From the NCBI RefSeq assembly GCF_900105905.1, contig NZ_FNSV01000005.1:8823501-8887500 (forward strand): a DNA stretch of 64,000 nt. Direction: 5' to 3'. Below, one piece after another: positions 15,982-24,972 of this stretch (positions are counted from its first letter, which is position 1; the number at the start of each line of letters is the position of its first letter). The translations under genes and the position numbers were made by a program. This stretch comes from Rhodococcus koreensis (GTDB lineage: Bacteria; Actinomycetota; Actinomycetes; Mycobacteriales; Mycobacteriaceae). A model generated the notes under the pieces. The model was not told where the DNA came from and did not search any database. It worked only from the letters and a program-made list of their open reading frames with translations.

Positions 15982-17124
15982 ATGGCGGGGAGGGTGGTGA
16001 AGCGGGCGTTCAAGTTTCGTTTCTATCCGTCTGCGGTGCAGGCGGAACAGCTTGCTCGGACGTTCGGGTGCACCCGGTATGTCTACAACCGGGCGTTGGC
16101 GGAGCGGTCGCGGGCGTGGTCGCAGGAGCGGCGGCGGGTGACCTATGCGGATACCTCGAAGATGCTCACCGGATGGAAGCGGGATGCCGAGACGGAGTGG
16201 TTGGCGGAGCCGTCGAAGGGGCCGTTGCAGGAGTCTCTGCGGCAGTTGCAGGGTGCGTTCGAGAGGTTCTGGCGCAAGCAGACCGGCTACCCGCAGTTCA
16301 AGAGGAAGGGGCGGTCGAAGGATTCGGCGACCTACTATTCGAACTGCTTCACCTACCGCGGCGGGCAGCTCCGGTTGGCCAAGCAGTCCGAACCCCTGGA
16401 TATTCGGTGGTCGAGGCCGCTGCCGGAGGGGGCGGTGCCGTCGCAGGTGACGGTGTCGCGTAATGCTCGTGGTCAGTACCATGTTTCGATCCTCGTCGAG
16501 GACACGATCAGCGAGCTCGAGCCGGTCGATCGGGTGGTCGGGCTCGATGCCGGGATCACGAGCCTGTACACGCTGTCGACGGGGGAGAAGATCACCAACC
16601 CGCGCCACGAGCGCAGGGATCGTGCGCGGTTGGCGAAGGCGCAGCGGATGCTGGCCAGGAAGCAGAAGGGATCGCGGAACCGGGCCAAGGCCCGACTGAA
16701 GGTCGCGAAGATTCATGGTCGGATCGCTGATCGGCGCCGCGATTATCTGCACACACTCTCCACTCGTTTGGTGCGCGAAAACCAAGTGATCGCCATCGAG
16801 GATCTGAGTGTGCGGAACATGGTGAAGATTCGGTCGTTGTCTCGGGTGATCTCGGATGCGGGGTGGTCGGAGTTCCGGTCGATGCTCGAGTACAAGGCCG
16901 AGTGGTACGGGCGGCGGGTGGTGGCGGTCGATCGGTTCTGTCCGTCGTCGAAGACCTGCTCGGTGTGTGGGGAGGTCGCGTCGGCGATGCCGCTGAACGT
17001 GCGGGAGTGGACGTGCCGATGCGGCGTCGTCCATGACCGGGATGTGAACGCGGCGAAGAATATTTTGGCCGTCGGACTGACGGTGGCAGCCTGCGGAGAC
17101 GGTGTGAGACCGCCCCGCACATAA
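15982..17124 (+). CDS. tnpB: TnpB RNA-guided nuclease of an IS605-type element
   Basis: A 380-residue TnpB (OrfB) protein. The RuvC acids are visible: Asp189 in VVGLDAGITS, Glu273 in IAIEDLSVRNMVK and Asp354 in HDRDVNAAKNIL. The zinc ribbon is KTCSVCG and WTCRCG, where the second pair is CxC as in many actinobacterial copies. The N-terminal KRAFKFRFYPSAVQ and FGCTRYVYNRAL are typical. The start is ATG 15982 (MAGRVVKRAF). Family knowledge says TnpB with its omega RNA cuts DNA next to a target-adjacent motif and helps element retention. All key residues are present, so it should be active. Confidence 0.93.
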   Translation: MAGRVVKRAFKFRFYPSAVQAEQLARTFGCTRYVYNRALAERSRAWSQERRRVTYADTSKMLTGWKRDAETEWLAEPSKGPLQESLRQLQGAFERFWRKQTGYPQFKRKGRSKDSATYYSNCFTYRGGQLRLAKQSEPLDIRWSRPLPEGAVPSQVTVSRNARGQYHVSILVEDTISELEPVDRVVGLDAGITSLYTLSTGEKITNPRHERRDRARLAKAQRMLARKQKGSRNRAKARLKVAKIHGRIADRRRDYLHTLSTRLVRENQVIAIEDLSVRNMVKIRSLSRVISDAGWSEFRSMLEYKAEWYGRRVVAVDRFCPSSKTCSVCGEVASAMPLNVREWTCRCGVVHDRDVNAAKNILAVGLTVAACGDGVRPPRT

Positions 17125-17234
17125 CGTGTGGGGTGGCGACTGTCGGTGAAACAGGAACCTCGGGACGCGAGTCTGGAGGGGAATCTCGGTCGTTCACGGC
17201 CGAGAAGAAGTCAACGGGTTCTTCTACTTCACCC
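17070..17234 (+). ncRNA. predicted omega RNA (right-end RNA) with guide from MFS flank
   Basis: In studied TnpB elements the omega RNA covers the 3' end of tnpB and the right end, and the bases just outside the element act as guide. Here the scaffold would include the right-end hairpin 17184-17205 and end at 17214; the guide would be the MFS sequence beginning CGGGTTCTTCTACTTC at 17215. The extent is inferred from the family and not from any promoter seen. Confidence 0.45.
17184..17205. repeat. right-end hairpin of the IS element
   Basis: TCTCGGTCG-TTCA-CGGCCGAGA, a 9-bp stem with one wobble, 9 bases inside the right edge. It shares the TTCA loop with the left hairpin. Confidence 0.75.
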
Positions 17235-17830
17235 AATTGCTGCAGGACGGGTTCGGTTTCTCCCCACTGCAAGCCGGCCTCGGGTTTCTGCCGATGACCC
17301 TCGTCAACTTCGCCGTCGCACTCGCGGTGCCCCGGCTGAGCGCCCGGCTGTCGAACGGGATTCTGCTCGCCACCGGGACCGCGCTGACCCTGGCCGGCAT
17401 GGCATGGCTGAGCCGCATCGGCGCACTCGATGCATATCTCGCAGACGTTGCGCTGCCGATGATCCTGGTGGGCGCTGGGCAGGGCCTGGCGTTCGGGCCG
17501 CTGACGAACGCAGGAGTCGCCGGTGTGGACTCGGCGGACGCCGGCGCGGCCTCCGGACTGGTCAACACGGCCCACCAACTCGGGATGGCACTCGGTCTGG
17601 GCATCCTCGTCGCACTCTCGGCGAACGCAGGCGGCGCCCTCGACCGGCCGGCAGCGGTGACCGACCACGTCGGCGCCGCCCTCACCGGCAGCGCCATTCT
17701 GCTCGTGCTCGCGTTGGCCGTCGTGCTCACGGTGATCGTGCCCGCCGCACGACAAAGCACTGCGGGTCCGGGCACCTCGTCCGACAAACACACTCAGCAC
17801 CCTGTGACCGACCCCAAGGTTGAAGCATGA
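17215..17830 (+). pseudogene. MFS transporter remnant, right part
   Basis: This is the C-terminal half of the interrupted DHA2-type transporter: FFYFTQLLQDGFGFSPLQAG, then helices through ILVGAGQGLAFGPLTNAG and a final helix ending VVLTVIVPAARQ. The reading frame is intact to a TGA that overlaps the ATG of the aldo/keto reductase (ATGA). Before the insertion the transporter and reductase were therefore one transcription unit with the dehydrogenase. Confidence 0.85.
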
Positions 17831-18711
17831 CCATCCCACTACTGACACTGAACAATGAAACAACCATGCCGGCACTGGGTTTCGGTGTGTTCCAGACGCC
17901 GCCCGATGCCACGATTACCGCGGTCGAGGCGGCGCTGCAAACCGGATACCAGCACATCGACACCGCTGCTGCCTATCAGAACGAACGCGAGGTCGGCGAA
18001 GCCATACGCCGCTCGGGCGTCGATCGCGCGGACGTCTTCATCGAGACCAAGATCTGGATTACCGATTACGGCTACGACGCGACCCTGCACGCCTTCGGCA
18101 AGAGCGCCCGCAAACTCGGAGTCGGCCAAATCGACCTGCTGATACTGCACCAGGCGCTACCCGGCGAATTCACCCTCACCATCGAGGCCTACAAGGCACT
18201 CGAGACGCTGCTCGCGGACGGCCGCGTCCGCGCCATCGGTGTCAGCAACTTCATGCCCGACCACCTCACGCGACTGCGTGACGAAACATCCGTGGTGCCG
18301 GCGATCAACCAAATCGAGGTGCACCCGTACTTCCGGCAATCCGACGTGCTCACCGCCAACGCCGAACACGGAATCGTGTCCCAGGCATGGTCGCCGATCG
18401 GTGGTATCACCTTCTACCGCGACGGTTCCCACGGCTCCACTCTCGACGACCCCACCATCAAGAGCATCGCAGCGGCGCACGGCAAGTCGCCGGCCCAGGC
18501 GATGCTGCGGTGGCACCTGCAGCAGGGCCGCCAGGTGATCCCGAAGTCGGTCACCCCGTCGCGTATCACCGAGAACTTCGACGTCTTCGACTTCGATCTC
18601 ACCGAGGACCAACTTGCCGCGATCGACGCTCTCGACACCGGTGTGCGCGGCGGTCCGGAGCCCGACCACATCACCCGCGAGACATTCGGTCTCGAAATTT
18701 CCGAAGCCTGA
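17827..18711 (+). CDS. aldo/keto reductase
   Basis: A 294-residue NADPH-dependent reductase of the 2,5-diketo-gluconate reductase/prostaglandin-synthase-like group. The catalytic tetrad is in place: Asp of GYQHIDTAAAY, Tyr of the same block, Lys of FIETKIWI and His of LLILHQAL. The NADP-binding VIPKSVTPSRITENFDVFDF closes the protein. Its ATG overlaps the stop of the MFS remnant, so it once followed it in an operon. Transcription now must pass or start near the IS element. Confidence 0.93.
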   Translation: MTIPLLTLNNETTMPALGFGVFQTPPDATITAVEAALQTGYQHIDTAAAYQNEREVGEAIRRSGVDRADVFIETKIWITDYGYDATLHAFGKSARKLGVGQIDLLILHQALPGEFTLTIEAYKALETLLADGRVRAIGVSNFMPDHLTRLRDETSVVPAINQIEVHPYFRQSDVLTANAEHGIVSQAWSPIGGITFYRDGSHGSTLDDPTIKSIAAAHGKSPAQAMLRWHLQQGRQVIPKSVTPSRITENFDVFDFDLTEDQLAAIDALDTGVRGGPEPDHITRETFGLEISEA

Positions 18712-18723
18712 GGAATCTCATCG

Positions 18724-18749
18724 GATACATCAAACTCATTTGATGTATC
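18724..18749. promoter_or_regulatory. ArsR-type operator
   Basis: GATACATCAAA and TTTGATGTATC form a perfect 11-bp inverted repeat around CTCA, 18 bp before the start of the ArsR-ArsC fusion. The ATCAAN6TTGA-like core is typical of ArsR/SmtB sites, so autoregulation is likely. Confidence 0.8.
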
Positions 18750-18767
18750 TGGTGGTAGTCTGGTGTT

Positions 18768-19526
18768 GTGGTGTTGGTGCGTCAACCAGTCCCGTCGTTC
18801 GTGCAGCTGGCTGCTCATCCGTTGCGGTGGCAGCTGATGGCAGCGCTGTCCGGCGGCGATTACCGGGTCCGGGAGATGGTGACTCTGCTGGGTGAGTCGC
18901 AGAACCTCATCTCCTACCACCTGCGCCTGCTGCGGGACGGCGGGCTGGTGAGGGCTACCCGCAGCAGCTTCGACGGCCGCGACAGCTACTACCACCTGGA
19001 TCTGGACTGCTGTGCCGAGATGCTGACCGGTGCGGGCGCCGCGCTGCACCCGGCGCTCGGGTTGATTCCTACTGCCCCGCAGTTCGATTCGCAGGCACCT
19101 GCGTCGGTGCTGTTCGTGTGTACCGGTAACAGTGCCCGTTCCGTGATCGCGGAAGCTCTGCTGCGGCAGCGTACCAACGGCCGGGTCGAAGCACGCAGTG
19201 CAGGCACCCGCCCTCAACCGATAATGCACCCGAATGCGGTGCGGGTGCTGCGAGAAGAGTTCGGGATCGACATCTCCGGCCAGAATCCCCGCCACCTGGA
19301 CGCACTCGCAGACCACCGGTTCGACACGGTAATCACCCTGTGCGACAAGGCTCGTGAAGTCTGTCCGGAGTTCGGTGAGGGCACGCGCTGGATCCACTGG
19401 AGCATCCCCGACCCGTCGGAGGCAGGCGGCACCGACGAGGACACCTACCCGGCCTTCCAGGCGACCGCCGCCGACATCGACACCCGCATCCGGTACCTGG
19501 TGCCGAACCTCACCACCGAAACGTGA
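18768..19526 (+). CDS. ArsR-like repressor fused to arsenate reductase
   Basis: A 252-residue fusion. Residues about 5-80 are an ArsR winged helix (FVQLAAHPLRWQLMAALSG, NLISYHLRLLRDGGLV). Residues 112-250 are a low-molecular-weight phosphatase-like arsenate reductase with the P-loop CTGNSARS (Cys118, Arg124), a conserved NAVRVLREEFGIDISGQ and a catalytic-loop WSIPDPSEA. A CC pair at 81-82 in the linker could sense thiophilic metalloids. Fusing sensor and enzyme lets the arsenical inducer control its own reductase. A perfect operator lies directly upstream. The followers are a glyoxalase-fold gene 13 bp on; no arsenite exporter is present in the window. Confidence 0.9.
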   Translation: MVLVRQPVPSFVQLAAHPLRWQLMAALSGGDYRVREMVTLLGESQNLISYHLRLLRDGGLVRATRSSFDGRDSYYHLDLDCCAEMLTGAGAALHPALGLIPTAPQFDSQAPASVLFVCTGNSARSVIAEALLRQRTNGRVEARSAGTRPQPIMHPNAVRVLREEFGIDISGQNPRHLDALADHRFDTVITLCDKAREVCPEFGEGTRWIHWSIPDPSEAGGTDEDTYPAFQATAADIDTRIRYLVPNLTTET

Positions 19527-19539
19527 AAAGGAGCTTGCG

Positions 19540-19923
19540 ATGATGACCCCACGCGACGACTACGTCAGCGTCCGCTACCTGGTCGACGATGTGCCCGCAG
19601 CCATCGACTTCTACACCCGCCACCTCGGCTTCACCCTGCACACAAATCCTGCGCCGGCCTTCGCCGACGTGATACGCGGCTCGCTGAGGCTCCTGCTGTC
19701 GGGGCCGGCCAGTTCGGGGGCTCGCGCAACCCCGGCCGACAATGCCGGTGCGGGGAGAAACCGCATTCACCTCATCGTCGGCGACCTCGACGCCGAAATC
19801 GCCCGCTTGCGTGATGCCGGTGTCGCGTTTCGCAGCGATGTGGTCGCCGGTCCGGGCGGGCGTCAGATCCTGATCGCCGACCCGGCAGGCAACCTGATCG
19901 AACTGTTCCAGCCCGTCGCCTGA
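19540..19923 (+). CDS. glyoxalase/bleomycin-resistance (VOC) protein
   Basis: A 127-residue two-module VOC-fold protein. YLVDDVPAAIDFYTRHLGF opens the first beta-alpha-beta module, and GVAFRSDVVAGPGGRQILIADPAGNLIELFQP closes the second with the metal-site Glu. AAAAGGAG precedes the ATG. It lies 13 bp behind the ArsR-ArsC fusion, so it is co-transcribed; in arsenic loci a VOC protein may act as an arsenical lyase, but that is only suggested by position. Confidence 0.85.
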   Translation: MMTPRDDYVSVRYLVDDVPAAIDFYTRHLGFTLHTNPAPAFADVIRGSLRLLLSGPASSGARATPADNAGAGRNRIHLIVGDLDAEIARLRDAGVAFRSDVVAGPGGRQILIADPAGNLIELFQPVA

Positions 19924-20034
19924 GGAGCCGGCGACATCGGCTGCCCGGCTACGTCTCGCCGATCGCGCACGAGGCGACGCGCTACCGTGAACGCCGTCCA
20001 CCGTGATCTCGACAACGGGGAGTGCTGAGCGAAG

Positions 20035-20766
20035 ATGTGGATCAGGTGTTTCCAAGAATCCCCGAACGCATCCGGGGTGCTGCTGTGCTTTCCGCATGGT
20101 GGTGGTACGGCGAGCGCCTATCGACAGTTGGCCGAGGCACTGTTCCCGCGGATCGAGTTGCTGGCGGTGCAGTATCCGGGTCGGCAGGATCGCCTCAGCG
20201 ACGAGATGATGTCCGACGTCGGCGCTATCGCGGAGCAGGTTGTGCGCGAGTCGACTCCGCCCGCGGGTAGGCGCCTCGGAGTGTTCGGTCACAGCATGGG
20301 TGCAACGATTGCGTTCGAGGCGGCGCGGCGTTTCGAGCAGCGAGGTCAGGCGCTCGCAGCATTGTTCGTCTCTGGTCGAACAGCACCGAGTGTCGTCCAG
20401 CCGACGGCGTTGCACTTGGCAAGCGATCAGGCCTTGCTCGACGACATGCGCCGGCTCGGGGGTGCGGACTCCAATGTGGTGCAGATACTGGTCGAGAACC
20501 CCGACCTTGCAGAGCTGGTGCTGCCGAGCGTGCGTAACGACTACAAGGCCGTGGAGACCTACAGGTACAAATCCGGGCCGGACGTGTCATGTCCGATCAT
20601 TGCCCTTCGCGGCGACGCCGACCCATCGGTGACCGACGCCGACATCCGGCTCTGGAGCGAATTCACGACCGGGACCTTCGACACCTGCGAATTCTCCGGC
20701 GGCCATTTCTATATCGATGACCACGCGAACGAGATCGCTTCCCTGGTCGGCTCGCGGTTCAACTGA
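20035..20766 (+). CDS. type II thioesterase
   Basis: A 243-residue alpha/beta-hydrolase thioesterase of the kind that edits polyketide and non-ribosomal peptide synthases. FPHGGGTASAYRQLAEAL, VQYPGRQDRLSDE, the nucleophile GHSMGA and the terminal GGHFYIDDH (catalytic His) are family signatures. It stands alone, 111 bp after the VOC gene, with no synthase in the window. It may serve a synthase elsewhere. Confidence 0.92.
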   Translation: MWIRCFQESPNASGVLLCFPHGGGTASAYRQLAEALFPRIELLAVQYPGRQDRLSDEMMSDVGAIAEQVVRESTPPAGRRLGVFGHSMGATIAFEAARRFEQRGQALAALFVSGRTAPSVVQPTALHLASDQALLDDMRRLGGADSNVVQILVENPDLAELVLPSVRNDYKAVETYRYKSGPDVSCPIIALRGDADPSVTDADIRLWSEFTTGTFDTCEFSGGHFYIDDHANEIASLVGSRFN

Positions 20767-20882
20767 GCCGGACGAACAGGCAGCAGACCGATCAGGAATA
20801 AAGAAGCGCCGGTCCCAGGACTGCCCTTAGCGTGGACACCGAGCGGTCGCCGACGCGGCCGCCGGACCCTGAGGAGACGAGT

Positions 20883-21212
20883 ATGAGTGCCACGATCCGC
20901 AGCCTGGTGATTCCGGTGTCCGACCTGGACGCCGCGAAGGCGGTCTACACCGCGCTGCTCGGCGAACCGCACACCGACCAGCCCTATTATGTCGGATACA
21001 ACGTCGACGGCTTCGAGGTCGCTCTGAATCCAGGCGAGGAAGGCGGGGGACCGGTGGCCTTCGCCGACGTCGAGGATCTCGATGCGAGCCGCGCGACCCT
21101 GCTCGCGGCAGGTGCGACCGAGCGGAGCGCCCCGCGCCAGATCGCCCCGGAGGCGCGAGTGTGCGTGCTTGCCGACGCTGACGGCAACCCGATCGGTCTG
21201 CGCGGCAAGTAG
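20883..21212 (+). CDS. glyoxalase-fold (VOC) protein
   Basis: A 109-residue VOC protein: LVIPVSDLDAAKAVYTALLG, YYVGYNVDGFEVALNPG and CVLADADGNPIGL. GAGGAG lies upstream of the ATG at 20883. It is related in fold but not close to the protein at 19540. The likely role is a small-molecule lyase, isomerase or binding protein. A terminator follows. Confidence 0.8.
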   Translation: MSATIRSLVIPVSDLDAAKAVYTALLGEPHTDQPYYVGYNVDGFEVALNPGEEGGGPVAFADVEDLDASRATLLAAGATERSAPRQIAPEARVCVLADADGNPIGLRGK

Positions 21213-21222
21213 CAGTCGGCGT

Positions 21223-21257
21223 GGCCGGGACCGCCACTGTATTCCGCGGTCCCGGCC
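21223..21257 (+). terminator. terminator after the VOC gene
   Basis: GGCCGGGACCGC and GCGGTCCCGGCC form a perfect 12-bp stem with an 11-base loop, 11 bp past the stop codon. Confidence 0.8.
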
Positions 21258-21358
21258 GTTATCGCTGGATCATGGGTGACGCCCGAATCGGCTGGTGGAC
21301 ACGGCGTTCGCTCAGTCGACGCCGGTACATCGAGAGGGCACCAGATCCAGCACCACGA

Positions 21359-22549
21359 TTACCTTGCGGCGCCCAGCAGTTCGTCGGAGATGATCCGCAT
21401 CTGGATCTCGCTGGTGCCCTCGAAGATCTTCGTCAACCGGGCATCGCGCCAGTGCCGCTCCACCTGGAAGTCGGTGGTATACCCGGCACCGCCGTGAATC
21501 TGCACGGCCTCACTGGTCACCCGCTCGGCCATCTCCGTCGCCACCAGCTTGCACATCGACGCCTCCAACGAGCACCGACGGCCGGTGTCGATATCGGTGG
21601 CCACCGCATACATCAACTGCCGCGCCGCCTCGATGTCGGCGGCCATCGTCGCGATCTTGAACCGCAGATGCTGGAAGTCGGCCAACTCGTGCCCGAACTG
21701 ACGGCGGGTGTGCAGGTACGCGATCGAATCCTCCAACGCCGCCCGGGCCAGACCGATCGCCCGGGCCGCGGTGTGCGCCCGCCCGACCTCGAGACCGGAG
21801 ACCGCCAGGTAGAAACCCTTGCCCTCCTCGCCGAGCATCGCGGACGCGGGCACCCGGAAGCCGTCGAACGACAACTCCCACGTGCTCCACCCGAAATACC
21901 CGATCTTGCGGATCTTCGTCCCGCTGATCCCTTCGGGGAAGCCTCCGCGCTGCTTCTCGATCAGGAACGCGCTGATCCCGCGGTGCGGTTTCGCGGGATC
22001 CTTGTTCGGGTCGGTGCGCGCGAACAGCACCAGGTAGTCGGCCTCGTCGGCGTAGGTGCACCACATCTTCGTGCCGCTGATCACCCAGTCGTCGCCGTCG
22101 CGGGTCGCGCGGCAGGAGATGTTCGCGACGTCCGAGCCGGCCTCGGCCTCGGACAACGCGTACGCGCCGAGGTACTCACCGCGGGCCACCTTCGGCAGCA
22201 GCGCCGCCTCCTGCTCCGCGGTGAAGCCGCCGCCCATCCCGTTGCCGCGGGCCAGCAGCCCGGACACACTCATCCACGCCCGCGACAACTCCTCCGCGAC
22301 CAGGCAGTACTCGAACACGCCGAGGCCGAGACCGCCGTGCTCCTCGGGGATCATGATCCCGAAGAACCCGACCTCGGCCATCGCCTTCTTCAACGTGTCC
22401 GGGATCGTGCCCTGCACCGGATCCAACTCGTTCGCGACCGGCAGCACCTGCGTCATCGCGAACTCGCGAGCCAGGTCCCGGATCGCCAGGCGGTCCTCGG
22501 TGAGATACCGCGGTGAATCTGTCCGTGGCTGCGACGGCCGATGCGTCAT
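21359..22549 (-). CDS. acyl-CoA dehydrogenase
   Basis: A 396-residue FAD enzyme that introduces the alpha-beta double bond in acyl-CoA. Landmarks are YALSEAEAGSDVANI, KMWCTYADEADYLVLFART, the FAD/adenine segment RRQFGHELADFQHLRFKIA and the C-terminal IHGGAGYTTDFQVERHWRDA, then KIFEGTSEIQ. AAGGAG lies upstream of the ATG at 22549. It stands alone, oriented away from the terminator. Chain length or branched substrate cannot be told; the motifs fit general short/branched-chain members. Confidence 0.93.
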   Translation of the reverse strand: MTHRPSQPRTDSPRYLTEDRLAIRDLAREFAMTQVLPVANELDPVQGTIPDTLKKAMAEVGFFGIMIPEEHGGLGLGVFEYCLVAEELSRAWMSVSGLLARGNGMGGGFTAEQEAALLPKVARGEYLGAYALSEAEAGSDVANISCRATRDGDDWVISGTKMWCTYADEADYLVLFARTDPNKDPAKPHRGISAFLIEKQRGGFPEGISGTKIRKIGYFGWSTWELSFDGFRVPASAMLGEEGKGFYLAVSGLEVGRAHTAARAIGLARAALEDSIAYLHTRRQFGHELADFQHLRFKIATMAADIEAARQLMYAVATDIDTGRRCSLEASMCKLVATEMAERVTSEAVQIHGGAGYTTDFQVERHWRDARLTKIFEGTSEIQMRIISDELLGAAR

Positions 22550-22770
22550 GAAGGCTCCTTCGGTTTTGCACAAGGCTACATCTATTTGTGCGGCCAAATC
22601 TAGACCCCATCGGCGATACTGTCATTCCCTCTACTGCAAGCAAGGTCGCGCATCTGAGAAGGCTGCGATTGACATGAACGCTACTCGTGAGGGAATGTGG
22701 CCGTACAAAACCTTCGACAGGCCCTCCGCCGACCTGCCGCCACGATCGAGTGGATCGGCCTAGGGGCGGC

Positions 22771-23424
22771 CTAGGGGTGGGGGAGTGGATTCGCGTCCCT
22801 GGCGCCGAGTAGTGCTGTCATCACAGCGATCTCGTTGCTCTGATCGCGGATCATCCCGCGTGCGACGCGGCGGATCGGTTCCGAGGCGACCGCGTGGATG
22901 GCTGCCTCAGCCATCTCGACGCCTCCCTGGTGGTGCCGGATCATGAGTTGCAGGAAGAGTGACTCCGCGTCTGCTCCGTGCAGGCCGGCAAGGCGGGTGA
23001 TCTCGCTGGTGCTTGCAGTTCCCGGCATTGGTGCGCCGCCCTGTTCGCTCATGACGTGATCGGAACCGTGCATCCACTGCATCGGCCGCGCTGTGGTGAA
23101 GGGTTCGTCGAAGAGATTGAGCCAGCCGCGCATCGTCGCGATCTCGGAAGTCTGCGCGGCGACGATCTGGTCGGCGATGACCCGGATCTGCGGGTCGACG
23201 TCCCGCGGCAGTGTCTGGGCGATCAGCACCGCTTGCTCGTGGTGCACCGACATGTCCTGTGCGAAACCGACGTCGGCCGGGGACAGCTGAACCCCGACGA
23301 CGCCGGTGTTGCGCGCCGACTGCAGCCACATTCCGGCTGCAATCCCGCCGGCACCGAGCAGCACGGCGCACAGCAATAGAATGATGGGACGGCGGAATGG
23401 CGACCGCCGCATGTCACTGCCCAT
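22771..23424 (-). CDS. DUF305 secreted/membrane protein
   Basis: A 217-residue protein with one N-terminal helix (PIILLLCAVLLGAGGIAAGMWL) and an exported DUF305 four-helix domain. The paired histidine motifs MSVHHEQAVLIAQ and MIRHHQGGVEMAE suggest a metal or haem-like site. The start at 23424 overlaps the upstream LVIVD gene by 11 bases; an alternative ATG at 23412 begins two bases after that stop. It is co-transcribed with the LVIVD protein, so the two exported proteins may cooperate. The function of DUF305 is not established. Confidence 0.85.
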   Translation of the reverse strand: MGSDMRRSPFRRPIILLLCAVLLGAGGIAAGMWLQSARNTGVVGVQLSPADVGFAQDMSVHHEQAVLIAQTLPRDVDPQIRVIADQIVAAQTSEIATMRGWLNLFDEPFTTARPMQWMHGSDHVMSEQGGAPMPGTASTSEITRLAGLHGADAESLFLQLMIRHHQGGVEMAEAAIHAVASEPIRRVARGMIRDQSNEIAVMTALLGARDANPLPHP

Positions 23425-24972
23425 AGGTCGGAGCCTGATTCGCCGGTGCTTGATAGACGGAGTTGTCCAACTGCAGCGCCATGAAACCGTTGTCGCTGCA
23501 CGAGGTCCAGATCTGGTTGCCGTGGAATTCCGGTGGCGAGAAGCACCAATCCGCGGACAGGTCGCCGAACGCCACCATTCCTGCGCGTGGGCCGAACGCG
23601 ATCCGCGGATCCGTCTTGCCCTCGAAGACGGCGCGGGCGAGCGGAACGAAATCGAAGAGGGACACACCGATCAGCGACGACAGAGCGTGTGGTGAATTGG
23701 TCAGCTGGAGATTCTTGCCGGTCTGCGCCGGCGGGTTGTAGTAGGCGACCTCCCGGATGTGGCCGAGGTCGCGGATGTCGAACACACGGATCCCGGACGA
23801 CTCCCAGGAACACGCGAGTGCGGTCGGGTCCGCGGGGCGGTCGACCACGCAGTAGTGCGGATCGTAGGAGAAGACCGAGCCGCCTTGCGAGGACCGAAGG
23901 TTCGCGGCGGTGTTGGCGGGAAGCTGGATCTCGAGCTTGATCTTCTGCACGATGTCGGCGTGCGCCGGGTCGGCGACGTCGAAGACCTTGATTCCACCGC
24001 CGCCCGTTTCGTCGACGGTGAAGATGTAGGGCTTTCCGTCGTACGTGACCGGAATGCTGTGCTGGTTGAAGAACCCGTCGGTCCACAGGTACGTGGCGAG
24101 TTGCGGGACGGTGGGATACGGTTCGCCGCGTTGGACAGCGCTGATGTCGAGGACGGTGATCCCACCGAGGTTGGACAGGTACATCCGGTTCCCGTCGGGG
24201 GTGATGCCGAAACCGTGCCCGCCGAGTCCGTGCAATCCCTGCCAGATGATCCGTGGCTCGGCCGGGTTTCGGATGTCGATGGCGCTGAGGAACCCCGGGG
24301 CGGGTCCGGACACCCAGTAGGTGTTGCCGTCGGGGGAGAAGCCGCCTTCATGCGAGATGAACGGCAGCGGCATGGTGACATCGGTCCCGGCACCTCGGTT
24401 CAGCAACCGGGGGTGGGCGCAGTCGGAAATGTCGTAGACGGAGAAGTAGCCGGTGCCTGCGGCGGCCGGGACCGCGGTGGCTGCGAGCAACTTGCGTGCC
24501 TTGTTGACCTTCAAACTCTCCCAGGTGCCACCCAGCATCGCGGGTTCGTTCAGGGTCGTGGACAGCACCGGCTGCGCGGGGTTCGACACGTCGAGTACCT
24601 GCACGCCGGGTGTGTCGGGGTCGAGCAGGTTCCCGGGGAAGAACGTGCTGGTGTAGGAGCAGTGGTCGTAGGTCACCGACAGCAGGCCACCACCGCGATC
24701 CTGCAGGCCCCGAGCAGCGACATGTTGCATCGATAACCCTGGGTGCTTCGTCCGCTGTTGCGGTCTTCGGCCGGAACGTCGCCCTGCATACCCGTCTCCG
24801 GCAGCGAACCGGGACCGCAGTCGGCCCGCGGGACGGCCGTCGACCCGACGTCGTTGAAGAAGAACGTCTCGGCCGACGCGACGGCGGGTGCGGGGCTCGT
24901 CGCGACCCCGAGGACGACCGACACGGCAAGGGCTGAGGTAGCCACACCTCGCCGCATTCTGGCGATCCGCAT
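23414..24972 (-). pseudogene. LVIVD-repeat secreted protein with a one-base frameshift
   Basis: An exported beta-propeller-type protein. The first frame encodes a signal peptide (RRGVATSALAVSVVLGVA, VASA), two Cys-bearing segments and GYRCNMSLLG, then runs off into a short tail. The second frame resumes at LQDRGGGLLSVTYDHC and continues about 430 residues, with repeats such as GVQVLDVSNPAQPVLS, YFSVYDISDCAHPRLL, LSAIDIRNPAEPRII and IKVFDVADPAHADIV. Adding one C to the CCCC at 24708-24711 joins both into one protein. It could be a true frameshift or a sequencing error. It lies upstream of, and overlaps, the DUF305 gene. Its role is unknown; a cell-surface scaffold is possible. Confidence 0.8.

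Larger units (their letters stand above)
15896..17214 (+). mobile_element. TnpB-only IS200/IS605-type element (IS1341-like)
   Basis: A 1,319-bp insertion inside the MFS gene. The edges follow from the host gene: flank ...GATGAT on the left and CGGGTTC on the right rejoin in frame. There is no terminal inverted repeat and no target duplication, as expected for this family. Both ends carry imperfect hairpins with a TTCA loop (15917-15936 and 17184-17205). The right end finishes TCAA, as in IS608-type cleavage sites. Only tnpB is present and no tnpA, so movement would need a transposase in trans. Confidence 0.85.

Noticed and set aside
15703..17034. 443-codon frame antisense to tnpB crossing the IS edge
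   Set aside because: It spans a defined insertion junction and is low-complexity Arg/Pro-rich; tnpB on the other strand is certain.
21221..22516. 431-codon frame antisense to the acyl-CoA dehydrogenase
   Set aside because: A GC-rich antisense shadow; the dehydrogenase motifs are unambiguous.
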